From Deltaproteobacteria bacterium (GTDB lineage Bacteria; Myxococcota_A; UBA9160; UBA4427): a stretch of DNA of 11,820 nt. The DNA is taken from NCBI GenBank assembly GCA_011051925.1, contig DRKE01000309.1, forward strand, positions 1-11,820, given 5' to 3'. This document shows positions 1 through 7,065 of this stretch, piece by piece. Below the pieces are notes generated by a model that had not been told where the DNA came from, did no database searches, and worked only from the letters and a program-made list of their open reading frames with translations. Positions within the stretch are counted from its first letter, which is position 1; every line of letters starts with the position of its first letter. Position numbers and translations under genes: made by a program.

Positions 1-53
1 AGACGCGAATCGATGACCCGGTTTCCCTCGTCCGCGCAGAAGGGACACTGCAC
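1..53 (-). CDS. nrdR: NrdR transcriptional repressor, N-terminal fragment cut by window edge
   Basis: Reading the minus strand from a GTG at 53-51 gives (M)QCPFCADEGNRVIDSR, 17 complete codons before the window ends. This matches the start of NrdR, whose zinc ribbon begins MxCPxCxxxxxxVxDSR; the first CxxC pair (C3, C6) is visible. NrdR is an ATP/dATP-sensing repressor of ribonucleotide reductase operons, with the zinc ribbon for DNA binding followed by an ATP-cone domain, which would lie outside the window. The GTG sits only 3 bases after the glyA stop codon, so the gene is probably translated from the same mRNA. A glyA-nrdR order is common in proteobacteria, which supports the call. The fragment is short, but the motif is very characteristic. 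Confidence 0.88.
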   Translation of the reverse strand, partial: MQCPFCADEGNRVIDSR

Positions 54-56
54 GGG

Positions 57-1352
57 TCAGTCCACTTCGTCCCAGCGCTCGGGATAGAGCGGAAAGCGCC
101 TGCAGAGCGCCTCGACCTCGCCGCGAACCCGGACGAGCGACGCCTCGTCGTCCGGATGCTCGAGAACACGAACGACCAGATCGGCGATCGTGGACATCTC
201 CATCTCGCCCATGCCGCGGGTCGTCACCGCCGGTGTCCCGATCCGGACCCCCGACGTCACCATGGGCTTCCGGGGATCGAAGGGGATCATGTTCTTGTTG
301 GCGGTGATCCCGGCGCGGTCGAGGGCGATCTGGGCTTGCTTGCCCGTCGTCTCGCGACCGACGAGCGAAAGCAGGAAGAGGTGGTTGTCCGTCCCTCCGG
401 AAACGATCGTGAAGCCCTGGCCCTGGATGCCTGCGGCGAGCGCCCTGGCATTCGCGACGATCCGTTTGCAATAGCCCCGGAAATCCATCGACTGCGCTTC
501 CTTGAAGGCGACCGCCTTGCCCGCGATGACATGCATCAGGGGCCCGCCCTGGAGCCCCGGAAAGATCGCGCTATTGATCTTCTTCGCCCAGTCCGCATCG
601 CACAGGATCAGCCCACCGCGCGGCCCGCGAAGGGTCTTGTGGGTCGTGGTCGTCACGATCTGTGCCTTCCCGACCGGACTCGGGTGGACCCCGGCGGCGA
701 CCAGACCGGCAATGTGTGCGATGTCGGCGAAGAGAAGCGCCCCGACCTCGTCGGCGATCGAGCGGAAGGCGTCGAAGTCGATGACGCGGGAATAGGCCGT
801 CGCTCCGCATTGGATCATCTTCGGGCGATGTTCCAGGGCCAGGTCACGAACCTGGTCGTAGTCGATCCGCTCGTCCTTCTCGGACACGCCGTAGGGCACG
901 ATCTTGTAGTGCTTGCCCGAGAAATTGACGGGACTGCCGTGGGTCAGATGACCGCCGTGATCCAGATTCATCGCGAGCACGGTATCGCCGATCTCGAGGA
1001 CGGCCTCATAGACGGCCGCGTTGGCCTGTGAGCCCGAATGGGGCTGGACATTCGCATGATCCGCCCCGAACAGGAGCTTCGCCCTTTCGATCGCGAGACG
1101 CTCGATCTCGTCGACCTCCTCGCAGCCCCCGTAGTAGCGACGGCCGGGATAGCCCTCCGCATACTTGTTCGTGAGGACCGACCCGACCGCCTCGAGCACC
1201 GCGTCGGACACGAAATTCTCCGACGCGATCAATTCGATCGAAAGCGCCTGGCGCCGACCCTCCCGGCGGATGAATCCCGCGATCTCGGGATCCACCTGAT
1301 CGAGATGCGGCGTCAGGGATCGATTCGTGTTTCCGGAGAATGGCTGCGACAT
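57..1352 (-). CDS. glyA: Serine hydroxymethyltransferase
   Basis: This 431-residue PLP enzyme interconverts serine and glycine while loading a one-carbon unit on tetrahydrofolate in the cytoplasm. The length fits the bacterial family. Visible signatures are the N-terminal SIELIASENF stretch (38-47), TNKYAEGYPGRRYYGG (61-76), the PLP-contacting D210-x-A-H213, and the cofactor lysine K239 in TTTTHKTLRGPRGG. The ATG at 1352 gives a full-length N-terminus starting just before the conserved LDQVDPEI region. Only a poor GAGG lies upstream, 13 bases from the ATG. It follows acpP after 186 bases and precedes nrdR by 3 bases, so glyA and nrdR are probably one transcript. No truncation or missing catalytic residue is seen. 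Confidence 0.98.
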   Translation of the reverse strand: MSQPFSGNTNRSLTPHLDQVDPEIAGFIRREGRRQALSIELIASENFVSDAVLEAVGSVLTNKYAEGYPGRRYYGGCEEVDEIERLAIERAKLLFGADHANVQPHSGSQANAAVYEAVLEIGDTVLAMNLDHGGHLTHGSPVNFSGKHYKIVPYGVSEKDERIDYDQVRDLALEHRPKMIQCGATAYSRVIDFDAFRSIADEVGALLFADIAHIAGLVAAGVHPSPVGKAQIVTTTTHKTLRGPRGGLILCDADWAKKINSAIFPGLQGGPLMHVIAGKAVAFKEAQSMDFRGYCKRIVANARALAAGIQGQGFTIVSGGTDNHLFLLSLVGRETTGKQAQIALDRAGITANKNMIPFDPRKPMVTSGVRIGTPAVTTRGMGEMEMSTIADLVVRVLEHPDDEASLVRVRGEVEALCRRFPLYPERWDEVD

Positions 1353-1471
1353 GGCCCGACTCGTACCTCACGCGAAAGCGGGAGGGACGATCACTCGATC
1401 GGACTCCCCCCGCCGATTTCTCGTTCCCCGACGTCGCGCCGCCGTTCGCTCCGCCAGACGCCGAACGGGAC

Positions 1472-1490
1472 CGTCTCGCGGCGGGAGACG
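1472..1490. other. Short hairpin in the acpP-glyA gap
   Basis: CGTCTC (1472-1477) pairs with GAGACG (1485-1490) around a 7-base loop, giving a 6-bp stem. It is the clearest structure in the 186-base non-coding gap between acpP and glyA (1353-1538). There is no T-tract on either side, so it does not look like a standard intrinsic terminator. The rest of the gap shows no recognisable gene, pseudogene remnant or convincing -35/-10 promoter. It may be chance in GC-rich DNA. Confidence 0.25.
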
Positions 1491-1538
1491 TGTCGGGTTC
1501 GCGCCCCGAAGCGGATCCGCCCGGACACCGGCGACGCG

Positions 1539-1775
1539 TCAGCTCTCGACCCGTTCCTTCAGATAGCCGACTGCGTCCGCGATCGTCTGCATCTTCTCCG
1601 CGTCATCGTCGGGGATCTCGATATCGAAGGTTTCTTCGAGCGTCATGACCAACTCGACGATGTCCAGGGAGTCAGCACCCAGGTCGTCGATGAACGAAGC
1701 GCTCATCACGGCCTCTTCCTTCGAAACGCCCAGCTGTTCGACGATCAGATCGGTCACGCGTGCTTCCAAAGACAT
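1539..1775 (-). CDS. acpP: Acyl carrier protein
   Basis: This 78-residue acidic helical protein carries growing fatty-acyl chains on a 4'-phosphopantetheine arm. The attachment site is S36 in GADSLDIVEL, and the acidic helix after it (ELVMTLEETFDIEIPDDDAEKM, 41-62) is the usual partner-recognition face. The length is typical of AcpP. The reading frame is open 19 codons further upstream, but the ATG at 1775 is chosen because it begins the standard N-terminus (MSLEARVTDLIVEQLGV) and has GGAGG 10 bases ahead of it. It lies 88 bases after fabD, whose product loads malonate onto it. The ketosynthase fabF that usually follows is not here; glyA comes next. Confidence 0.98.
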   Translation of the reverse strand: MSLEARVTDLIVEQLGVSKEEAVMSASFIDDLGADSLDIVELVMTLEETFDIEIPDDDAEKMQTIADAVGYLKERVES

Positions 1776-1785
1776 TGCTGGAGAT

Positions 1786-1790
1786 CCTCC
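1786..1790 (-). promoter_or_regulatory. Ribosome binding site that sets the acpP start
   Basis: The minus strand reads GGAGG at 1790-1786, 10 bases before the ATG at 1775. It supports the internal start over the longer open frame that reaches 1832. Confidence 0.7.
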
Positions 1791-1863
1791 ACAACTCGGT
1801 CCAGAATGGACATAGAGCCTAGCGCCGCACACGCTGTCCGGCGATGGGCAGGCAGATCCGGAA

Positions 1864-2829
1864 TCAGTCGGAACCCTCGCTCTCCGTCACGAGTCCGCGA
1901 ACGCCGTCGAGATCCTCGAGCGACGAGAAGCTGGCCCTGCGGGCACGCCGGTCGATGCGGGCGATCAGTCCGGAAAGCACCCTCCCGGGCCCGACCTCGA
2001 GAAAGGCATCGACGCCGAGCGCTTTCATCTCGGCGATCATGTCGGTGAACCGCACCGGTGCCGTCACCTGACGTCGCAGCAGTTCGGGCATCCTCTTCGC
2101 TTCCACGTTCGCCTTCGCCTCGACGTTGGTGATGACCGGCGGAGCGGCCCGCTGGAAGTCGAGCTCGAGGAGAGCCGGCTCGAGTTCCCTGGCCGCGGGT
2201 TCCATCAGGCTGCAGTGGAAGGGCGCGGAAACCGGCAGCGGCAGGGTCCGCTTCGCCCCGAGCTCGCGCGCCCGATTGCACGCGATCTCGACGGCAGCGG
2301 CATCCCCCGCGATCACCGTCTGCTGCGGGGAATTGAAGTTGGCCGGCGTGACGACGAGACCGGTTTCCTCCTCGGCGCGCGCACATGCATCCTGCACGAC
2401 GTCCGCCGGGATCCCCAGGATGGCGGCCATCGCACCACGCCCTTCCGCGACCGCCTCCTGCATCAGCCGACCCCGCAGCCGGACCGTCCGGACGGCCTCA
2501 TCGAAACGAAGGGCTCCGGCGGCGACGAGCGCCGAGTACTCGCCGAGACTGTGCCCCCCCACGAAATCGACACGTTCGGGAACGAGGGGACCGACCTCGT
2601 CCTCGAGCGCACCGAGGAGAGCGAGGCTCGTCGTCAGGATCGCGGGCTGCTGGATCTCCGTTCGTCGGAGATCGTCCTCGGGCCCCTCGAAGCAGAGCTT
2701 CGACAAGCCCATCCCGAGCGTCTCGTCCGCCTCTTCGAAGATCGCTCGCGCGCGGGGGGAGGCGTCGAAAGCGTCCCGCCCCATGCCGATTTCCTGGGAG
2801 GCCTGCCCGGGAAAGAGAATGGCGAGCAC
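1864..2829 (-). CDS. fabD: Malonyl-CoA:ACP transacylase
   Basis: This 321-residue enzyme moves malonyl groups from CoA to the acyl carrier protein, supplying extender units for type II fatty acid synthesis. Hallmarks are the N-terminal LFPGQASQ (Q9, oxyanion region), the nucleophile S94 in GHSLGEYSALVAAG, R119 in RLRGRLMQ, which binds the malonyl carboxylate, and catalytic H205 in SAPFHCSLM. The C-terminal FLEVGPGRVLSGLI (276-289) is also typical. The start is a GTG at 2829, only 6 bases after the rpmF stop, with no strong Shine-Dalgarno, so translational coupling to rpmF is likely. The length and motif spacing are those of a stand-alone FabD rather than a polyketide domain. fabH, which often sits upstream, is missing. 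Confidence 0.97.
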   Translation of the reverse strand: MLAILFPGQASQEIGMGRDAFDASPRARAIFEEADETLGMGLSKLCFEGPEDDLRRTEIQQPAILTTSLALLGALEDEVGPLVPERVDFVGGHSLGEYSALVAAGALRFDEAVRTVRLRGRLMQEAVAEGRGAMAAILGIPADVVQDACARAEEETGLVVTPANFNSPQQTVIAGDAAAVEIACNRARELGAKRTLPLPVSAPFHCSLMEPAARELEPALLELDFQRAAPPVITNVEAKANVEAKRMPELLRRQVTAPVRFTDMIAEMKALGVDAFLEVGPGRVLSGLIARIDRRARRASFSSLEDLDGVRGLVTESEGSD

Positions 2830-2835
2830 GTCCGG

Positions 2836-3018
2836 CTACTCGTCGTCGACTTCGATGATCGGTCGGCCCTTGTACGAACCGCAGCTCGCACACACCCGAT
2901 GAGGCGCCTTGGGCGCGCCGCATTGCGGACAGACGCTCGCTGCCGGCGTCCTCAGGGCATCATGGCTCCGACGCTTGTCGCGATGTGCTTTCGATGTCTT
3001 CCGTTTTGGTACGGCCAT
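2836..3018 (-). CDS. rpmF: 50S ribosomal protein L32
   Basis: This 60-residue basic protein of the large ribosomal subunit begins MAVPKRKTSKAHRDKRRSH, the standard L32 N-terminus. A zinc ribbon follows with C30-x2-C33 and C43-x2-C46, so this is the zinc-binding form rather than the cysteine-free paralogue. The open frame extends 7 codons upstream of 3018, but the ATG giving MAVPKRK is the family start. The gene lies 93 bases after yceD and 6 bases before fabD. The yceD-rpmF-fab arrangement is widespread and links ribosome and lipid synthesis on one transcript. The C-terminus is acidic (EVDDE), which is unremarkable for this family. Confidence 0.97.
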   Translation of the reverse strand: MAVPKRKTSKAHRDKRRSHDALRTPAASVCPQCGAPKAPHRVCASCGSYKGRPIIEVDDE

Positions 3019-3111
3019 TGGATCCGCATCCCCCATCACCCGATCCAGGTCGGGCTCGATTGTCCTTCGATTCCTTCAGCTCTTCCAGCTCGTCGTCCCG
3101 ATCGACGATGC

Positions 3112-3684
3112 TCAGCTCTTCTTCAACCGTGCGAGCACCGCGAACGGCGACTCGATCTGCTCGTCGACGCAATCACACGGCGTCTCCGCGCGATTCACAC
3201 CACAATGTGGACAGATCCCCGGGCAGTCCTCTTTGCACAAGGGCTGGAGCGGCATCGACAGGGCGATGATCTCTCCGAAATAATCGTCCAGCCGGATCAA
3301 AGGGCCCTGGAACCACCCCGCCTCGAGGTCTTCGCCCAACCATACGCCCTTCTCGGCGAGGTCCTGTCTGCCCTCCGGATCGACCGGTTCGAAATCCCGC
3401 GTCGCGGGCTCCAGCATCAGTCGGAACCCTTCGCGAAGCGCGTGAGGATAGCGTCTGGTACAGCGGCCGCACTCGACCTCGATCTCCCCCTCGAATCGCC
3501 CTTCGAGCAGGATGCCCCCTCCCACCCGCGCCGCGTCGAGTACGAAGACGAAGGGACTCCGGACGGTTTCGGTCGGTCGGTCCGTGTCGGGCTGCCGATC
3601 GGCCCACCAGCCGGGACCGACCTCGAAGCGATGCTGCGTGGGCTTCTCGCCCAGCTGCTCGACGGCGAGTCTGAAATTCGACAT
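3112..3684 (-). CDS. yceD: YceD/DUF177 family protein
   Basis: This 190-residue soluble protein belongs to DUF177, a family encoded just before rpmF in many bacteria and associated with 23S rRNA accumulation; its molecular activity is not settled. Visible features are C72-x2-C75 (ECGRCTRRY), a central acidic part, a D-x-x-x-E-x-I-x-L-x-M-P region (133-145), and a cysteine-rich segment with C150, C154, C158, C161, C170 and C172 (LCKEDCPGICPHCG), then the typical ending SPFAVLARLKK. The cysteines suggest zinc binding, as in many family members. The ATG at 3684 has no clear Shine-Dalgarno. It is the first gene of the minus-strand block and diverges from gltX. Confidence 0.93.
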   Translation of the reverse strand: MSNFRLAVEQLGEKPTQHRFEVGPGWWADRQPDTDRPTETVRSPFVFVLDAARVGGGILLEGRFEGEIEVECGRCTRRYPHALREGFRLMLEPATRDFEPVDPEGRQDLAEKGVWLGEDLEAGWFQGPLIRLDDYFGEIIALSMPLQPLCKEDCPGICPHCGVNRAETPCDCVDEQIESPFAVLARLKKS

Positions 3685-3755
3685 GGGATTCTCGGGGGAC
3701 GACTCCGGCGCTTCCCGTGGCGGGACCGGCGGTCACGAAAAGCGATGGAAACTCC

Positions 3756-3772
3756 GTGGCTTGACCAGCCAC
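3756..3772. repeat. Inverted repeat in the yceD/gltX divergent gap
   Basis: GTGGCT (3756-3761) and AGCCAC (3767-3772) flank TGACC. Including the outer C3755-G3773 pair gives a 7-bp arm and a 19-base palindromic element. It is roughly central in the 188-base gap (3685-3872) between two divergent genes, which is where an operator would sit. It overlaps TTGACC (3761-3766), a -35-like hexamer, but no matching -10 lies at 16-18 bases. An operator role is inference; it could also be a chance GC-rich palindrome. Confidence 0.35.
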
Positions 3773-3858
3773 GAGGCGCGGACCGGGAAGTAGCGCAGGC
3801 CACGGGCGGGCGCCAAGGTTTCCCGCCGGAAGCCGCGCGCAGCGTCCTGCGGGTGCGA

Positions 3859-3864
3859 TATGCT
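3859..3864 (+). promoter_or_regulatory. Possible gltX -10 box next to the start codon
   Basis: TATGCT ends 8 bases before the gltX ATG at 3873. There is no Shine-Dalgarno in that gap (CGCCGCCC) or just above it. A -10 box at this distance would start transcription at or within a few bases of the ATG, giving a leaderless mRNA. No good -35 hexamer is seen 17 bases upstream, so the assignment is tentative. Confidence 0.25.
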
Positions 3865-3872
3865 CGCCGCCC

Positions 3873-5297
3873 ATGTCCAGGATCCGAACCCGATTCGCCC
3901 CCAGCCCCACGGGGTTCCTGCATATCGGTGGTGCTCGCACCGCCCTCTTCAACTGGGCCCTGACCCGCCAGCAGGAGGGCGAGTTCGTCCTCCGGATCGA
4001 GGATACGGATCTCGAACGGTCGACCCGCGAATCGGAGCGGGCCGTGCTCGAAGGCCTCGAGTGGCTGGGCATCGAATGGGACGTGGGCCCCCTCCGACAG
4101 TCGGAGCGCGCCGAGCGCCACGCGGAAGTGGTCGAAGCGCTGCTCGAATCCGGCGCGGCCTACCGTTGTACCTGTACGAAGGAGAGACTCGAGGCGCTGC
4201 GCGCCCGGGAACTCGAATCGGGAGGCAAGGGCATCTACGACGGCCATTGTCGCGATCTCGCACTCGGCCCGGATTGCGGGCCCCATACCGTCCGGCTCCG
4301 GGTCGATCGCAGCCGATCGCTTCGCTGGGATGACCTCGTTTTCGGCCCGAGCGGTCAGGATGCCAGCGAGATCGGGGACGGCATCATCCGCCGGAGTGAC
4401 GGAACGCCGCTCTACGCCCTCGCCGTCGTCGTCGACGACCTCGACATGGAGATCACCCACGTGATCCGTGGCGCGGACCACCACAGCAACACGCCCTTCC
4501 AGCTCGCGATCTATCACGCGCTCGGCGCGACACCGCCGATCTTCGCGCACGTCCCGCTGATCGTGTCGGAAAGCGGTCGGAAACTCTCGAAACGCCGCGA
4601 CCCGGTTTCGATCCAGCAGTTCCGGGCCGAAGGCTATCTGCCCGAGGCGATGCTGAACTGGCTGGCCCGGATGGGCTGGTCCCATGGTGACCAGGAACTC
4701 TTCTCCGCCGACGAGATCATCCGGCATTTCGATCTCGATCATGTCGGACGTTCGGGAGCCCAGGCGGATCTCGCGAAGCTCGAGTCGCTGAACCAGCACT
4801 ACCTGAAGGCCCGCTCGCCGGAGGCGCTCTTCGAAGCAGCCCGTCCCTTTCTCGAGGCCGTTGCCGGCTGCCCCGTCCCGCGCAGCGAACGACTGGACAA
4901 GCTGCTCTCGCTCCTGTGCGAGCGCAGCCACCAGCTCGTCGAGTTGGCCGAGAAGGCACGCTTCGCGCTGGTCGACGAGATCGAGATCGACGCGGCGGCG
5001 GCAAGGAAGCACCTGCGACCCGTCGCGCTCGAGCCCCTCGAGACCCTGATCGGCGAACTCGAAGCCCTCGAGGCATGGACTCCGGAAGCCCTCGAGGAGG
5101 CCTTCAAGAAGACCTGTCGGACGCAAGGCGATCTCAAGCTGGGCAGACTGGCACAACCGGTCCGTGTCGCCGTGACGGGGACGGCCGCCTCGCCGGGGAT
5201 CTACGAAACCCTCGAAGCGGCCGGGCGCGAGCGGGTCGTTCCCCGCCTGAAGTCCGCCGTCGAGATGATCCGCAAACGCATCGCCGGATCGAGCTGA
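3873..5297 (+). CDS. gltX: Glutamyl-tRNA synthetase
   Basis: This 474-residue class I synthetase attaches glutamate to tRNA-Glu. The catalytic Rossmann fold shows RFAPSPTGFLHIGG (7-20, the HIGH motif as H17-I-G-G20), RIEDTD (41-46) and KLSKR (237-241, the KMSKS loop). A zinc-type insertion is visible as C99-x-C101 and C126, where the E. coli fourth ligand is histidine and this protein has D128. The C-terminal helical anticodon-binding domain ends with the bacterial signature VTGTAASPGIYETLEAAGRE. RFAPSPTG at the N-terminus separates it from GlnRS. Whether it also charges tRNA-Gln cannot be told without seeing gatCAB or glnS. It starts at 3873 without a Shine-Dalgarno and ends 42 bases before the convergent pilD stop. 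Confidence 0.98.
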   Translation: MSRIRTRFAPSPTGFLHIGGARTALFNWALTRQQEGEFVLRIEDTDLERSTRESERAVLEGLEWLGIEWDVGPLRQSERAERHAEVVEALLESGAAYRCTCTKERLEALRARELESGGKGIYDGHCRDLALGPDCGPHTVRLRVDRSRSLRWDDLVFGPSGQDASEIGDGIIRRSDGTPLYALAVVVDDLDMEITHVIRGADHHSNTPFQLAIYHALGATPPIFAHVPLIVSESGRKLSKRRDPVSIQQFRAEGYLPEAMLNWLARMGWSHGDQELFSADEIIRHFDLDHVGRSGAQADLAKLESLNQHYLKARSPEALFEAARPFLEAVAGCPVPRSERLDKLLSLLCERSHQLVELAEKARFALVDEIEIDAAAARKHLRPVALEPLETLIGELEALEAWTPEALEEAFKKTCRTQGDLKLGRLAQPVRVAVTGTAASPGIYETLEAAGRERVVPRLKSAVEMIRKRIAGSS

Positions 5298-5339
5298 TCG
5301 ACCCGATCGAAGGCCGACGCGTTCCGAGGAAGGAAGGTC

Positions 5340-6212
5340 TCAGAAGAGCCTGAAGAGCCAGAGGGGCGGCAGGAAGAGGGTCAGGATCGCCCCCATCGCG
5401 ATCGAGGGTGCGAAACCGAAGGGTTCCCCCAGCGCGCCCCGGGAGAGGGCCTGGGCTCCGCCGATCACCAGGCCGACGAAGGACGCGGCCAGGATCGTAT
5501 CGAGCACCCCGACGACTCCGAGCACCGCACCGATCATGCCGAGCAGCTTCACGTCTCCCAATCCCAGGCCGGGAAACCAGAGCCAGTAGTCCGCCTCGCC
5601 GGGTCGGGGGATCGACTCGCCCTCTCCCGGCCAATGATCGAACTCGCGACCGAGCGCGACGGAGACCCGCGCGTGGATGAAGGCCACCAGCCAGAGCACG
5701 CCGGCTCCGACGAAGGCCCCGGCGGCGCTCTGGAGGATCGCCTGGGTCCAGGGCATGCCGTACCGGGCCTGCACGGCGGGAACCAGGACGAGCGCGACGA
5801 CGAGTCCGCCGACCGAGATCGAGTTGGGAATGATCTGGTGGTCGAAGTCGATCATCGCCGCCGCGACGAGGGCCGCGACGAAGAGGCAATGGAGCGGGGT
5901 CCACCAGGTCGCGCCGAATCGCCAGGCGACGGCTGCGAAGAGCAGCCCCGTCACGAGTTCGACCGCCGGGTACCGCAGCGAGATCGGAGCGCCACAATTC
6001 CGGCAGCGTGCACGAAGAACGAGCCAGGAGAGGACGGGGATGTTGTCCCAGGGTCGGATGCCGGCTTCGCAGGCGGGGCAATGCGAGGGGGGGAAGGAGA
6101 CCGACTTCCCCAATGGCACCCGGTGGATCACGACATTCAGGAAGGAGCCGACGAGCAGCCCGCAGACCAGCGCGACGGGGATCAGGGCGCCGGGTGCGAT
6201 CTCGATCGTCAT
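5340..6212 (-). CDS. pilD: Type IV prepilin peptidase / N-methyltransferase
   Basis: This 290-residue inner-membrane aspartyl protease cuts prepilins after the glycine before the hydrophobic helix and methylates the new N-terminus. The N-terminal methyltransferase domain has the zinc site C45-x2-C48 and C70-x2-C73 (CPACEAG, CRNCGAPIS) after GSFLNVVIHRVP (22-33). The peptidase part shows the first catalytic aspartate at D122 in MIDFDHQIIP and the second at D220 in GLGLGDVKLLG. About seven or eight hydrophobic segments fit the family. The ATG at 6212 has GGAG close upstream. It is the last gene of the pilus cluster, 76 bases after the ABC permease, and its obvious substrate is the pilin encoded at 9073-9651. 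It is full length, with both domains intact. Confidence 0.96.
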   Translation of the reverse strand: MTIEIAPGALIPVALVCGLLVGSFLNVVIHRVPLGKSVSFPPSHCPACEAGIRPWDNIPVLSWLVLRARCRNCGAPISLRYPAVELVTGLLFAAVAWRFGATWWTPLHCLFVAALVAAAMIDFDHQIIPNSISVGGLVVALVLVPAVQARYGMPWTQAILQSAAGAFVGAGVLWLVAFIHARVSVALGREFDHWPGEGESIPRPGEADYWLWFPGLGLGDVKLLGMIGAVLGVVGVLDTILAASFVGLVIGGAQALSRGALGEPFGFAPSIAMGAILTLFLPPLWLFRLF

Positions 6213-6288
6213 GGTCTCCGGCCCCTCTCGCGGCGTTCCTGCGCCGGCCTCCTCGTGACGCTCCGGCCCGCTTCTTCCGGATCGCGGG

Positions 6289-7065
6289 CTACTTGAAGTC
6301 GCGCCGGCCGAAGATCATCGATCCGATCAGCAGCGTGCAGACCGTGTATCCGACAGCATAGACGATCGCCATCCAGACCTCGGAAGAGGGAATCGCGAGA
6401 CCATGCACCGCCTCGAGCGTCTTGTTGAAGACCTCGAAGTCGGGCATCCACTGGAAGACGAGATTCGTCGCCCGGGAGACCGATTCGAGTTCCGACTGTT
6501 CACCCAGGGCCCGCAGATCCCGCGACAGATGGCCGATCATCCAGATCCCGACACTGAAGAGCGCCGCCAGCATCGGCGTCGTGAAGGCGGAGAAGAAGGT
6601 CGCGATCGCGACGAGGAGCATCAGCTCAAACCCGATCAGCGCGATCGCGACGGCGTGTCCGGCACCGAGCGGAGCACCCGCCAACCCGGAAACGGCGGCG
6701 AACGCCAATGCCATCAGCACGAGCTGAAGCCAGACCGTGAAGGTCAATCCGGCCCATTTCCCGATCAGGAACTCGGTCCGGGAAACGGGCTTGGACAGGA
6801 TCGTGAAGATCGTCCGTCGATCGACCTCGTTGTGGATCAATCCGATCCCGACGAAGATCGCGATCCCCGCGCTGAAGAAGCGGATCGCGGCCATGCCCAT
6901 GTCCTGCAGGATCTCGTCCACCTCGACGTAGGAAAGGCTCGCGAGCAGGACCCCCGCCGCGATCATGACGATGCCGAACCCGAGCAGCGTATAGAGCAGT
7001 TTGTTGCGAATCGCCTCGCGGAAGGTGTTCGCAGCAAGGGTCCGGATGCGCAGCAACGAGTTCAT
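6289..7065 (-). CDS. pilI: ABC-2 type permease, PilI-like
   Basis: This 258-residue integral membrane protein has about six hydrophobic segments (near 24-46, 60-76, 108-128, 138-158, 160-180 and 228-252). Between the second and third is the cytoplasmic stretch DRRTIFTILSKPVSRTEFLIGKW (82-104), typical of ABC-2 permeases of the NosY/GldF kind and probably the coupling region to the ATPase. Its ATG overlaps the ATPase stop by 4 bases (ATGA), with GAGGAGGG just upstream, so the two are made together. Position between the ATPase and pilD matches pilI of Myxococcus, where this transporter is required for pilus formation. The permease family is certain; the PilI identity rests on gene order. What it moves, if anything, is unknown. 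Confidence 0.85.
   Translation of the reverse strand: MNSLLRIRTLAANTFREAIRNKLLYTLLGFGIVMIAAGVLLASLSYVEVDEILQDMGMAAIRFFSAGIAIFVGIGLIHNEVDRRTIFTILSKPVSRTEFLIGKWAGLTFTVWLQLVLMALAFAAVSGLAGAPLGAGHAVAIALIGFELMLLVAIATFFSAFTTPMLAALFSVGIWMIGHLSRDLRALGEQSELESVSRATNLVFQWMPDFEVFNKTLEAVHGLAIPSSEVWMAIVYAVGYTVCTLLIGSMIFGRRDFK

Noticed and set aside
1353..1538. Possible remnant of fabF or rpiB between acpP and glyA
   Set aside because: I translated the gap by eye in the frames available and saw no ketosynthase or isomerase motif, so there is no support for a pseudogene.
2085..2135. Tandem NVEAKA/NVEAKR repeat within FabD
   Set aside because: The spacing between flanking conserved residues equals that of E. 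coli FabD as far as I can align it, so this is not an insertion and is probably chance similarity.
2960..3172. A 70-codon minus-strand frame spanning the yceD-rpmF gap, with an acidic helix-like stretch
   Set aside because: It overlaps the ends of both real genes out of frame and has no ribosome site. The charged run comes from the coding ends of its neighbours and a GC-rich spacer.
2215..3963. A 582-codon open frame on the plus strand across fabD, rpmF and yceD
   Set aside because: It is antisense to three genes with clear family motifs. Its translation is arginine- and proline-rich with no recognisable domain, as expected for a stop-poor frame in GC-rich DNA.
3417..5156. A 579-codon minus-strand open frame opposite gltX
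   Set aside because: It lies antisense to the whole synthetase and runs into yceD in another frame. It shows no family motif.
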